A stretch of DNA of 64,000 nt, taken from assembly GCF_020091585.1 (NCBI RefSeq), contig NZ_CP083582.1:6706536-6770535 (forward strand), read 5' to 3'. The number at the start of each line of letters is the position of its first letter. Positions within the stretch are counted from its first letter, which is position 1. The translations under genes were made by a program, and so were the position numbers. Shown in pieces: positions 48,320 through 56,808 of this stretch. The DNA is from Kovacikia minuta CCNUW1 (GTDB lineage: Bacteria; Cyanobacteriota; Cyanobacteriia; Leptolyngbyales; Leptolyngbyaceae). Below the pieces are notes generated by a model that was not told the origin of the DNA, did no database searches, and saw nothing but the letters and a program-made list of their open reading frames with translations.

Positions 48320-48403
48320 CTATCGTGCCGCGATAGCTGCACCAGGGATAAACGTAGCGACTGGCAGTAGGATGGCAATAAGCAACAAAGAAAGCTGTTT
48401 CAC
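48320..48403 (-). CDS. Possible 27-residue hydrophobic peptide
   Basis: GTG 48403 to TAG 48320: VKQLSLLLIAILLPVATF then IPGAAIAAR. An AGGAGG (48411-48416 on the complement) sits 7 bp before the start, one of the best ribosome sites in the window. It is one hydrophobic helix after a Lys, with an AIAA end like a signal peptide. Either a genuine small membrane protein or the stub of a secreted protein cut by nearby insertions. The remaining gap 48404-48597 shows no gene. Confidence 0.4.
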   Translation of the reverse strand: MKQLSLLLIAILLPVATFIPGAAIAAR

Positions 48404-48685
48404 GCTTTTTCCTCCTGATCTCCCCATTGCTTACCATTAACTGTTAATTGAAAACTCATTATTTTATGAAAATTTATAGTTGCTTGCGATCTCACACCAC
48501 CAGCAATTTCTCAACAGCACCCCAACCAACAACTTTCGCTTTCTTGATCATCGCAACTCACAGACAACCTCTCGCTACGCCCCAACAGAGGGATTAGCGG
48601 TCTAACGTTCCCAATCACCCTCTGTGACAATATGGATGAGACACCTGACCACTTTCAAATTACTGTCTAGTTCAGGTGAACTTCT

Positions 48686-49123
48686 ATGGTGATGCCTTGT
48701 GTCTCCACTCCTGCCCATAACGGCGCTCAAGCATCCGGTGTACCGAATCCCGAAGTGGTAGAAAAAGCACAACGTCGAATTTACACGGCTGAGTACAAGC
48801 TACGGATTCTTCAAGAAACCGACAGTTGTAGTGAAGGACAAATTGGTGCGATTTTGCGGCGTGAGGGACTGTACTCGTCGCACTTGACGACCTGGCGACG
48901 ACAACGACAAGCCGGACAACTGGCAGCTTTAACAGACAACAAGCGGGGGCGCAAACCTATGCCAGCCAATCCTTTGAATGCTGAGGTCGAGCGGTTGCGA
49001 CGGGAGAATGAACGGCTCAGCCAACGGCTGCAACAAGCCGAGTTGATCATCGATATTCAAAAAAAAGCTTGTGCGATCTTAAACATCACGCTGGCGACGA
49101 ACACCAGCGACACCAGCGATTGA
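48686..49123 (+). CDS. IS3-family OrfA (helix-turn-helix)
   Basis: 145 residues: RIYTAEYKLRILQETDS helix-turn-helix, SSHLTTWRRQR, and a leucine-zipper coil AEVERLRRENERLSQRLQQAEL. Binds IS ends. At QKK (49058-49066, CAA AAA AAA G) an A_AAA_AAA slippery run allows -1 shift into orfB, producing the OrfAB transposase. Overlaps orfB by ~55 bp. Confidence 0.88.
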   Translation: MVMPCVSTPAHNGAQASGVPNPEVVEKAQRRIYTAEYKLRILQETDSCSEGQIGAILRREGLYSSHLTTWRRQRQAGQLAALTDNKRGRKPMPANPLNAEVERLRRENERLSQRLQQAELIIDIQKKACAILNITLATNTSDTSD

Positions 49124-50127
49124 TGAGTGCCGTTGAACAACTGGCACCGACAATGGGTGTTGCACCGGTTTGTCAGGGATTGGGGGTCAGCCGTGCTAGC
49201 TACTATCGCAAGCAAAAGCCTAAGGGTGAACCCAAACCCAAGCCGAAACCTGAGCGTGCGCTCAGCAATGAGGAACGACAACAGGTTTTGGATCTACTGC
49301 ATAGTGACCGTTTTGTAGACCAATCCCCCCAGGAGGTATACGCCACCCTACTCGACGAAGGCACTTATCTATGTTCGATGCGCACGATGTACCGCATCCT
49401 GGCAGACCATGCCGAAGTGAGGGAACGCCGCCATCAATTACGCCACCCCAACTACCAAAAGCCCGAACTGCTGGCAACCGGGGCAAACCAGTTGTGGTCG
49501 TGGGACATCACCAAACTCTATGGACCTTACAAATGGACTTACTACTATCTCTATGTCATCTTGGATGTCTTCAGTCGCTATGTTGTGGGCTGGATGGTCG
49601 CCCACCGGGAATCTGCTTCCCTGGCAGAACGGCTGATTGAGCAAACTACTCAAAAACAACAGATCCAGCCCGGACAGTTAACGATTCATGCTGACCGAGG
49701 AGCCGCGATGACGTCAAAGGCGGTTGCCCTGTTGCTGTCTGACCTCGGTGTGACCAAAACCCATTCTCGTCCCCATGTGTCCAATGACAACCCTTATTCC
49801 GAAGCGCAGTTCAAGACCCTCAAGTACCAGCCTCAATTTCCCAAACAGTTTGGCTCAATTGAAGATGCTCGTACCTTTTGTCAAACCTTTTTCCAGTGGT
49901 ATAACCACGACCATCACCATAGCGGTATCGGCTTGTTAACACCTGCGATCTTGCACTACGGACAAGCCCCGGCCGTGACGCAACAAAGACAGCAGGTGTT
50001 GCAAGCTGCATACCTCACCCATCCAGAACGTTTTGTCAAAGGTTTGCCAATGCCTCCTGCCATTCCTACAGAAGCTTGGATTAATCCGCCGGTAGTTTCC
50101 ACTGCCCAGGGACAAGAGCAACACTAA
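49069..50127 (+). CDS. IS3-family OrfB, DDE integrase-core transposase
   Basis: The frame is entered by -1 shifting near 49060-49066; the listed left end is only the open frame. DDE residues: D in LWSWDITKLY, D in TIHADRGAAM, E in NPYSEAQFKTLKY. N-terminal HTH_21-like VCQGLGVSRASYYRKQK. Frame intact to the TAA at 50127. Catalyses copy-out transposition. Confidence 0.92.
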   Translation: MCDLKHHAGDEHQRHQRLMSAVEQLAPTMGVAPVCQGLGVSRASYYRKQKPKGEPKPKPKPERALSNEERQQVLDLLHSDRFVDQSPQEVYATLLDEGTYLCSMRTMYRILADHAEVRERRHQLRHPNYQKPELLATGANQLWSWDITKLYGPYKWTYYYLYVILDVFSRYVVGWMVAHRESASLAERLIEQTTQKQQIQPGQLTIHADRGAAMTSKAVALLLSDLGVTKTHSRPHVSNDNPYSEAQFKTLKYQPQFPKQFGSIEDARTFCQTFFQWYNHDHHHSGIGLLTPAILHYGQAPAVTQQRQQVLQAAYLTHPERFVKGLPMPPAIPTEAWINPPVVSTAQGQEQH

Positions 50128-50234
50128 TTTCTCGCTCTACGTTGTCTCATTCTTGTTGACACATTCCGTCACCCGCCGCAGAAAACCTCGAATACTCACA
50201 GATAACCTCTCGGCGGTCGGTGTGCATTGGGGTT

Positions 50235-50934
50235 GTGTACGCCCAGCATGGGCGTGAACTCATGGGGTGAAAGTCCCCTGTCGGAGAACCAACGTCCAAA
50301 TGATCGAAAAGATCCGAGTGACGCTAACGACTAGCTTAAGGCAAGGGCGTTTCCGCGAGGAAGGGTCTGAAGGAAGCCAGCGGCAAAGCTGCGAACTGAC
50401 GAACAGAAACATCATAGAAGGCTGAGATTCCTGTGGCGAGTTGGCACAACACAACAAAGCCTTTTGGTTCAAGGAACACAGTAAATGATGCAGTGGTGCA
50501 GCGACAGTTCACGCTCTTATCTGGGGAGATCTGCTCAAGAGGCGGTCTGAGTGTCTAAGGGAGTCTGATTGAGGTCTAGCTGGAAACGGTTAGGGAGCCA
50601 CAGAACCCTACGGAAATTGAGGCAGCGCGTCTGGTGGTAACGCTGGGGGTGATTGAGCAGAAGTCGTGCCGTAGCCATAGTAGCCAAACGCTCATTGTAA
50701 TGGGTGAGACAGGGTGAAGGGCTGAACTTCAGAGAGCAGGGAGGAGCCGTAAAGCTCGACGTGGCGATGAACCCGGATGGGGGAGCTAAATTGTCGGCGC
50801 TTAATTGCGTAACCAGCCCTAGACACCAATTCCTTGGTATTGGATCGTCTAAACCTTTCTGAGGACGCGCCCCGTGCGGGGCCGCACGCGGGGTGCCGTG
50901 GGGACGGGAAGGGAAAACCTCCCTGTTACCCGAT
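50235..50934 (+). ncRNA. Group II intron-like RNA, ORF-less or decayed
   Basis: Begins GTGTACGCCCAGCATGGGCG and has GGGGTGAAAGTCCCCTGTCGG then GAGAACC, the conserved 5' start and domain I of bacterial group II introns. Ends near CCCTGTTACCCGAT with GC-rich hairpins (GCGCCCCGTGCGGGGC near 50866-50882). No reverse transcriptase frame survives in the ~700 bp. The ends fall exactly in the outer arm of attC-like element 2 (GGGGTT | intron | TAGCCC). A catalytic domain V could not be drawn with confidence. Confidence 0.6.
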
Positions 50935-50964
50935 TAGCCCTCGTGCTTCACCGACAAATTATGA

Positions 50965-51270
50965 CTACTCCAGCCTTTGTTGCCAAGCATCAGGACTACA
51001 GCGAAAATGCAAAACGGCAAAGACAATCACCTGCCCGTCATCCACTTTGTAGTAGATACAGAAGGGAAACTTTTTGGTCAATACTCTGCGAATTCCACCA
51101 GAGACCTCTCGCCCTGCTTGGGGAAATTGGGCAATGAACTCAAACACAACATCGACAGCATCCAAGAACTCCAGAGCAAGTTCTGTGCGTTGTTCAGCGT
51201 ACCACTGGGCTGCGGTATCTAGATCCTCTTCAGCCCTAGAATCCAGAAAAATCGGTAGATTAGGGCTCAC
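50965..51270 (-). CDS. RelE/ParE-type toxin
   Basis: 101 residues from GTG 51270: FLDSRAEEDLDTAAQWYAEQR, FPQAGREVSGGIRRVLTKKFPFCIYYKVDDGQVIVFAVLHFRCSPDAW. The ParE pattern (two helices, then beta strands, R-x-x-x-x-x-F-P-Y/F-x-I-Y-Y) is clear. Overlaps the antitoxin 3' end by ~11 bp. Attc-like element 2 lies just beyond its stop. Confidence 0.88.
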   Translation of the reverse strand: MSPNLPIFLDSRAEEDLDTAAQWYAEQRTELALEFLDAVDVVFEFIAQFPQAGREVSGGIRRVLTKKFPFCIYYKVDDGQVIVFAVLHFRCSPDAWQQRLE

Positions 51271-51496
51271 GATATTTGTTCAGTAACCTCTGTTTTACCT
51301 CACCCCATACACTGAACGATGCAGCACTTTGCGAAGCAGAACGCTCCTCGATGATTTCTAGATGCCATTCAGGAACTGGGAGTTCATCGGGTGTGGTGAC
51401 GATTAAATCCCAGAGTCGCTGAACATAATCAATTTGCTGGGTTTTAGTGAGCTGCTCAAACCCTGGAGGGGGAGATAACGGTTCAGAAATGGACAT
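51260..51496 (-). CDS. Addiction module antitoxin
   Basis: About 78 residues from ATG 51496 (11 more open codons upstream). LSPPPGFEQLTKTQQIDYVQRLWDLI and VPEWHLEIIEER are typical of the short addiction-module antitoxins (PF09720-like) paired with ParE toxins. Stop overlaps the toxin GTG. Binds and neutralises the toxin and likely represses the pair. Confidence 0.82.
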   Translation of the reverse strand: MSISEPLSPPPGFEQLTKTQQIDYVQRLWDLIVTTPDELPVPEWHLEIIEERSASQSAASFSVWGEVKQRLLNKYREP

Positions 51497-51621
51497 GGGT
51501 GCTGTCAGAAGGAACTTGGTTATGAGCATGATTATAGCCGCTGTTTAAAGGGGCAGGAAATGGCAAAGCCTCTTTGTTACAAGTTGCAACGAAAGACTTG
51601 ACATATTCAAGTCCCTGGTAA

Positions 51622-52035
51622 TCAAGATTTTTTGGAGGACTCAGCTAATCGCTTCTGTAGTTCAAGTCGGTATTTACGAAGATCCTCAGCTTCTTTGGGA
51701 GATGCATTTTCGAGCATTCTGTCCACAATCTCAATTGCACTGCTCCAATCTTTGTTGTTGACTGCAATATTGAGCGCACCTCGGAGATCCTGAGCGGGGA
51801 TTGATGCAATGGGTGGCAATTTTGTCGTAGGAGATACTGGTTGAGTTTGATTTGAACCGGAATTACCTTCCGGCTTCTGTTCGGTTTTGGGCGTTACAGA
51901 ACTTTGGGGGGTTGAGGAACTTTTGGGTGATGCGGTAGGGCTGGGAACTGAACTAGGTTTGGGAGATGGCTTCAACCTAAACTCTTTCCCAGAGCGAATT
52001 TCGAGTATCCAAGTTCCCGGAGAAGTTTCAATCAT
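51622..52035 (-). CDS. Hypothetical protein, probably a 3' fragment
   Basis: 137 residues from ATG 52035, but the frame stays open ~20 codons further upstream to a TAG. ETSPGTWILEIRSGKEFRLKP, then a ~55-residue S/P/T/K linker, then a helical segment (DLRGALNIAVNNKDWSSAIEIVDRML). It looks like the C-terminal half of a larger protein cut at its 5' side. Family not recognised. Region 52036-52270 is otherwise empty but for a tandem repeat. Confidence 0.5.
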   Translation of the reverse strand: MIETSPGTWILEIRSGKEFRLKPSPKPSSVPSPTASPKSSSTPQSSVTPKTEQKPEGNSGSNQTQPVSPTTKLPPIASIPAQDLRGALNIAVNNKDWSSAIEIVDRMLENASPKEAEDLRKYRLELQKRLAESSKKS

Positions 52036-52180
52036 TTGAAATGCTCCTGATGCTCCTTGGGATTTATCTGTTTTGACTTTGTTCGTCTTTTTATCGACTA
52101 ATACCTATGGCGCGACAATTATCTAGACCGAGTGACGATTACATTGCCCACCCCAGAGTTGCAAAGTAAGAGATCACTTT

Positions 52181-52223
52181 TTCATTTATAAACCGGATCA
52201 GGTTCATTTATAAACCGGATCAG
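52181..52223. repeat. Tandem duplication of a 22-bp unit
   Basis: TTCATTTATAAACCGGATCA is repeated at 52181 and 52203 with one-base spacer. It lies ~50 bp from the left end of the IS4 copy 2. Confidence 0.85.
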
Positions 52224-52367
52224 ATTGCATCGCTTAGTTCAGCAATTGTGATCAACCGAAAGTTTCAAAGAACAATAGTCCGGTCAGAATTAGGCGGCTA
52301 TAATGCCGTAGGAACGGAGGTTTTCATAGTTGGGATGGGATTTAATCAAAGTTGGGTCTAACTCTAA

Positions 52368-53302
52368 GAAAGTGTTTGTAAATGATCGTTAAACAGCTTT
52401 TGATTGCCACGTTCGACGATTCTTGGTTAATCGTCGGAGCATTAACCGAATCATGACGACATAGATCATCCCTTCATGATTTTCAGGCAAGCGTTCATAG
52501 TCACGAGTCAAACTGCGAGCATTCTCAAGCCAAGTCCAAGTCCGCTCAACAATCCATCGTTTCGGTTCAAGCTGAAATCCTTTTGTCTCGTCTGGACGTT
52601 GACTAATTTCTAGCTTCACTTGACGATTTTCAAACGCTTGCTCAATCAAGGTTGCCAATGCGCCTCGATAGCCTTTGTCTGCCAAGACTTTAGCAATCCG
52701 TTCATACATTTCTAAGACCCAGACCAGAACCGCTGGAGCGGCTTTTACATCAGCCGTATTGGCAGCTGTGACATAACACCCTAAAACTAATCCCAGCACA
52801 TCGACTACAATATGACGCTTCCGTCCTTTTATCTGCTTGTTGCCATCAACTCCGTGTTCCTCCCCCCTTTTTGCCCCAGTTTGACGGACTGGCTGTCAAT
52901 GATGGCTAAACTGGGTTGAGCCGCTCGTCCTTCACTGATTCGCACTTGCTGTACCAGGGCAATATTAATCTGTTCCCAAATGCCCAATCTGACCCATAAG
53001 CGGTAATAGCCGTAGACCGTTTGCCAGACTGGAAAGTCGCAAGGTAGATTGCGCCATTTAATCCCATTGTCAGCACGGTAGAAAATTGCATTTAAGATGT
53101 CCCGTAAGCTGACTTCTCGGTGTTTACCCAGCGACTTGGCAAGCGGCAACAACGGTTCAATCCGTTGCCATTCCTCATCCGTCAGGTCGCTATCGTAGAA
53201 GCGTTCGATCATTGACTTCGATTAGTTGAGATGAATTTCTTAGGTATGGCTCATTTCATTTCCTAGTGCATCATCTCTTTACATCTATTTACAAACAGTC
53301 TC
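52368..53302 (-). mobile_element. IS5-family (IS427-type) element, copy 2, nested in IS4
   Basis: 935 bp. Ends GAAAGTGTTTGTAAAT and the complement of GAGACTGTTTGTAAAT are near-perfect inverted repeats. Flanking TAA at 52365-52367 and 53303-53305 is the target duplication. Related to, but distinct from, copy 1. Confidence 0.9.
52389..53212 (-). CDS. IS5-family transposase (two frames, programmed -1 shift)
   Basis: OrfA from ATG 53212: RFYDSDLTDEEWQRIEPLL, GIKWRNLPCDFPVWQTV, IIDSQSVKLGQKGG. Shift -1 at the run CAAAAAGGGGGG (near 52865) continues EEHGVDGNKQIKGRKRHIV, VDVLGLVLGCYVTAAN (second Asp region), KVLADKGYRG, ending with PKRWIVERTWTWLENARSL (Glu). A5G6 is a typical slippery site for IS427-type elements, so this copy is probably active. 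Length ~270 residues as fusion. Confidence 0.85.
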
Positions 53303-54748
53303 TAATTGGCAAATAAATCGCTCCAGCAGATGGTCATTGAAGGCAAAGCGCTTGTAGCTTGCCATCGAAAAGGGGACTGAAGACACAGTTGCATCGGGTT
53401 GAGTTGGACGTAATTGCTCTTGATATTTTGCCAGGTTCAACGTCGTTAGAGAGGCATTGAAATGGAACTCGAGTCTTTGAGGGTCGCGAGTTTGAGCATC
53501 ACACAACCCTGTAAACTGTTTTGCGTCTCTAAAAATGAATTCAATTTGGAACCTCGCCTGGTAATATTGCACCATCAATTTGGCATCCAGTTCAACATCA
53601 CTGGAAAACAGCAAGGCCACACCCGTTTTCCCGGCTTTACGAGTATCGACCAGGTAAGCAATGCGAATTTGCCGTTTCAGGGAGACATGCCAAACTACAG
53701 CAGTGTAAAGGGTTAAGCCAGCTTCAAGTTGTTCTACAAAGGTGAGACGACTGAGGTCTTTGAAGTCTACTTTGCCGTCGTATTTGCGTCTGGCACCCCG
53801 AGGTTTCTGCTCACCCGTGTAGAGGTAGCGCAGATTGGCATCACTGCGCAATTTGCTAATCAGGTGTAGGTCCAACGCCACGACTCCTGCAACAAACTTC
53901 TGCTTGCTATAGACGCCATCGGCAACACAATACTTCACTGCTGGCGGCAGAGACTGACGAGTGTGCTTGAGATGCTCCAGATAATGGTCAATCCGAGTCA
54001 AGGGGGCAGGTGTGGGAGGTTTCGGGGGCAACTGTTGCAACCTCTGCTGTACTTGCTCAATCGTCTGCCAGCTAACAGTCTTGCTTTGTGCTTGAGTCTG
54101 CTTCCCTGGGTTGGTTGCCGGGGTTTGTTGCACCGACAAGCTATACCCTCGGCGAGCTTCGACATCAATTACCGCAATCACCGAGATCTCTAAGCCCTTT
54201 TCGGTGCGATTGCGACTGCCGTTGTAGAACCAGTCCAAGCCGTAGGTCATTTTGCCACTTTTGGCGATAAACGAGCAGTCGATTGCGCCAATCTGAGTCG
54301 CGCTAGGCGGAACTGCCTCCTGAATCAACTGAGCATTGAGTCCTATGAAGTTGAACGCTTGAGTGTACTGACGGCGATAGGTTTTCTCTGACCATTCACT
54401 ATACCGACTCAAGTTAGTGAAGTTGACTTTGCCTACCACCAAAAGAATCGTGGGAAACAAGCTCAACAGAAACTTTTGTTGGGGTTTGCTAAATGCCCCA
54501 TTTTGGATAATAGGGCTTGTAGAATAGGTTGCATTGCTACCTCTTGGGTGTTCGATTGGTTATCTGCACCTTACAAATGGAGGTAGCCTTTTGTCTAGAT
54601 GCTGATTTTTCTCCCTAAAAATTGTCCGAACCATTGTTACAGGAAATGTATTAACAGCAGCAGGTAGAGCGTGCATTGCCTATCCTGTTTGATTTGTAAG
54701 ATATGATGGAAAGGTTCAAAAAGTAGTGTACCGACTGGGAATCAGAAT

Positions 54749-55021
54749 ATGCAAGCCATTCTCTTAAGTCGCGAAGAAGTTGCACGTCGTGCAAAGCAAC
54801 TGTACGAGGACGGTATTCGTCAGAAGGTCGAGACCGAGGAAAATATCGGCAAAATGGTCATCATCGATATTGAAACGGGCGATTATGAAATCGATAAAAC
54901 TGGGCTGCAAGCATCTCGGAATCTTAGTAAAAAGCACCCAAATGCTCGACTCTTTGGGATTCGCATTGGCTATAACGTTGCTGTCTCCTTTGGGGGTGTC
55001 ATGGAGCGGGTTAGCAAGTGA
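54749..55021 (+). CDS. Small antitoxin-like partner of an aspartic protease
   Basis: 90 residues: ILLSREEVARRAKQLYEDGIR, VIIDIETGDYEID, ARLFGIRIGYNVAVSFGGV. Short proteins of this kind precede retropepsin-like genes in cyanobacteria. Stop overlaps the next start (55018-55021), so the two are coupled. Exact function unknown; an antitoxin-like or substrate role is a guess. Confidence 0.7.
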   Translation: MQAILLSREEVARRAKQLYEDGIRQKVETEENIGKMVIIDIETGDYEIDKTGLQASRNLSKKHPNARLFGIRIGYNVAVSFGGVMERVSK

Positions 55022-55383
55022 TTTCTGGGGTTGTGACAGATAGACGCGCAACTGTCGCTCTAACGTTCTTGTTACCCAATGGTTCAACTGTCTCGATCGA
55101 GTTTGTCATCGATACAGGGTTCACCGGGGAATTGTGCCTTCCCCTAGAAGCAGTCTCGCTGATGGGTTTAACCTTTAGACACGATACGTTTGCAAATTTG
55201 GCAGATAACAGCGAAGTATCACTTCCCCTTTACGAAGCGATCGTCCTTTGGGATGGTATGGAACGGGATGTTCTGGTCATTGCGACAGGAAGGCGACCTC
55301 TGCTTGGAACTGCTTTGCTAGATGAACAAGAGTTGGTGATTCAGTTTACAGAGGGTGGATTGGTAACGATTGACGAGTTGTAG
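55018..55383 (+). CDS. Clan AA aspartic protease (retropepsin-like)
   Basis: 121 residues from GTG 55018. Catalytic FVIDTGFTGELCLP (D-T-G) with flap-like region and second hydrophobic-hydrophobic-G motif in RRPLLGTALLD, as in single-domain bacterial retropepsin-like proteases that act as dimers. Follows its small partner gene with overlap; attC-like element 3 starts 28 bp after the stop. Confidence 0.85.
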   Translation: MISGVVTDRRATVALTFLLPNGSTVSIEFVIDTGFTGELCLPLEAVSLMGLTFRHDTFANLADNSEVSLPLYEAIVLWDGMERDVLVIATGRRPLLGTALLDEQELVIQFTEGGLVTIDEL

Positions 55384-55410
55384 AGGTTAATCCAGCGTAA
55401 GGCAGCGCAG

Positions 55411-55496
55411 GCTAACAATTCAAATGCAGCGGACGGACGAAAGTTGCTGGTGCTGAGTTCGAGGTTATCTACCGCCGCTGATTTGAGCCGTTAGAC
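55411..55496 (+). repeat. attC-like imperfect palindrome 3
   Basis: GCTAACAATTCAAATGCAGCGG pairs with CCGCTGATTTGAGCCGTTAGAC with an extra unpaired G in one arm, around a ~40-nt centre containing GAGTTCGAGGTTATCT. The right box GTTAGAC fits the integron consensus GTTRRRY. It is the reverse-complement type of elements 1 and 2 and lies 28 bp downstream of the protease stop. 55497-55628 holds the promoter of the next gene. Confidence 0.65.
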
Positions 55497-56004
55497 CCAC
55501 ACCATCTATTCTGTAAACCGTTCTGTACTTTTTCGGTTTAGAACAATACGTTCAGAGAAGAAGCGAAGCTAAGATAGTGCTGCCCTATTGTTCAGACATG
55601 AACTGCGACAGTGACAGACGAGCTACTTATGGACAAAAGATACCTGCTGATTGATCTGGATGGAACTTTGACAGATACGGCAGATATTGCTCTGAAGCCT
55701 ATTAAAGACGGGCTAGTAGAAACTAATTTGGCGCAAATTCGGGTTTTTGAAGGAGCTACAAGCTTTCTATCAGAGGCAAGAGGATTAGGCTTTGAATGCA
55801 TAGTTTTATCTGATTCTCATCCCAGGTACGTAAACCCGATTGTAAGAAATTTTTTTGGAGGAGTAGCCGCGTTATCACTTGCAGATAAGCCAAATACAAT
55901 AAAGACTCTTAATTTTCTCCAAGAATTAGGCATTGATCATTTAAACAGTGTTTGCTACGTGCTTGGTGATTCTTGGTTGGGGGTGCATCCCAGTCTTGTA
56001 AGTC

Positions 56005-56808
56005 TTAGAGTGAGAGTTGCCCATTGAGATAAGCGCAACGGTGCAGCAACACTTGCGGCACATTGTCCGCTTTCCACTGTGCCCCGGTCAGTTTGATACG
56101 TGCGCTGATCTGCTTCACCGTCGATTCAATCATGCCCGACCCAATTGAAATGCCTTCGGCTTGGTAGTAACTATAGTTGACAATGCGATGACGATGTTTG
56201 GTGAGATAGGCGATGAAGTTGTCAACCTGTTCATGCTGCCAACCCGTGAATTGCTCAATTGCGCCATCTACGTTACCCTGCCACAACAAGCTTTCCACAG
56301 TGGCTAATCGTTGCAGTGAACCACCGACTTTGTACAGATTTTCGACCAGATGAAACCAATCTAAAATCTCACGTCGTTGGCTGACTTCAGCAATCCCTGC
56401 AAACAAGTTCCAAATCCCATCATGACCATCACCGAGACAAGTGACCGGAGTGTTCAGCGGTTGTTCGTTGACCCATTGGACTAATTGCTCATTGTCTTGC
56501 AAAAATGCCTCACAGCAATGTCCATGCAGATTCACAGCTTTGTAATCCTGCCATCTACAAATCTCTCCTTTTGGAGTACGAATCCGCACCTTGCCGCCAT
56601 CAATACTCATTTCCTCCACTGCGGTTTCAATTCGTGGCAACTCGAAGCACTGCCGATGCACTAACCGTTGCTGTGTCCCTCTGGAAACCTTCATTCCCGT
56701 TAGAATCGGAATATCTTGAGCAGATCGCTCATAGGACACATTCGCACTCAAAATCAAGCAGCATTTCTCCAAGTAAGGACTTAACTGAGTGCGCTCTTTC
56801 ACGTTCAA
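56005..56808 (-). CDS. ISKra4-like transposase, catalytic part
   Basis: 267 residues. DDE-like residues: D in EEMSIDGGKVRI, D in VTCLGDGHDGIWN, E in IGSGMIESTVKQI; ILDWFHLVENLYKV is typical of the ISKra4 family. The frame starts (TTG 56808) overlapping the upstream frame stop (TTGA), so it is read by frameshift or re-initiation. Confidence 0.82.
   Translation of the reverse strand: MNVKERTQLSPYLEKCCLILSANVSYERSAQDIPILTGMKVSRGTQQRLVHRQCFELPRIETAVEEMSIDGGKVRIRTPKGEICRWQDYKAVNLHGHCCEAFLQDNEQLVQWVNEQPLNTPVTCLGDGHDGIWNLFAGIAEVSQRREILDWFHLVENLYKVGGSLQRLATVESLLWQGNVDGAIEQFTGWQHEQVDNFIAYLTKHRHRIVNYSYYQAEGISIGSGMIESTVKQISARIKLTGAQWKADNVPQVLLHRCAYLNGQLSL

Larger units (their letters stand above)
48621..50168 (+). 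mobile_element. IS3-family insertion sequence
   Basis: Imperfect terminal repeats: TGTGACAATATGGATGAGAC at the left, and at the right the complement of TGTGTCAACAAGAATGAGAC. Flanked by TCACCC on both sides (48615-48620 and 50169-50174), a candidate target duplication. Contains orfA and orfB with a -1 frameshift window. Inserted in the left arm of attC-like element 2. Appears intact. Confidence 0.88.
48601..50940 (-). repeat. attC-like imperfect palindrome 2, split by an IS and an intron
   Basis: Pieces: TCTAACGTTCCCAATCACCC (48601-48620), TCACCCGCCGCAG to GGTCGGTGTGCATTGGGGTT (50169-50234) and TAGCCC (50935-50940). Joined, they reproduce element 1: outer arms with CCCAAT / ATTGGGG, inner CACCCGCCG / CGGCGGTCGGTGTG. 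The outer left box GTCTAAC fits the integron consensus RYYYAAC. It ends 24 bp downstream of the parE-like gene stop (50965), in that gene's orientation. The IS3 element sits in the left arm and the group II intron at the tip of the right arm. Confidence 0.6.
52290..54466 (-). pseudogene. IS4-family transposase interrupted by IS5
   Basis: From 54466: LFPTILLVVGKVNFTNLSRYSEWSEKTYRRQ, first Asp in GAIDCSFIAKSG, second in KYCVADGVYSK, and the YREK motif YQARFQIEFIFRDAK with final Glu. The frame runs into IS5 DNA as ETVCK and stops at 53285. Beyond IS5 the gene resumes on the same strand as LELDPTLIKSHPNYENLRS, then YGIIAA and stop at 52290. Removal of IS5 with one TAA restores FICQLELDPTLIK, so only the IS5 insertion broke it. 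Start codon upstream is uncertain. Confidence 0.9.
52271..54638 (-). mobile_element. IS4-family element copy 2 carrying a nested IS5
   Basis: Ends AACAATAGTCCGG (52271) and the complement of AACAATGGTTCGG (54638) are imperfect inverted repeats. The transposase gene is interrupted by IS5 copy 2 (52368-53302) between QLE and LELD. The 5' end of the element shows a leader like copy 1 (to ~54500). Confidence 0.88.

Noticed and set aside
50834-51137. Short forward frames over the intron end and parE gene
   Set aside because: They run through the structured intron end and antisense to the toxin gene.
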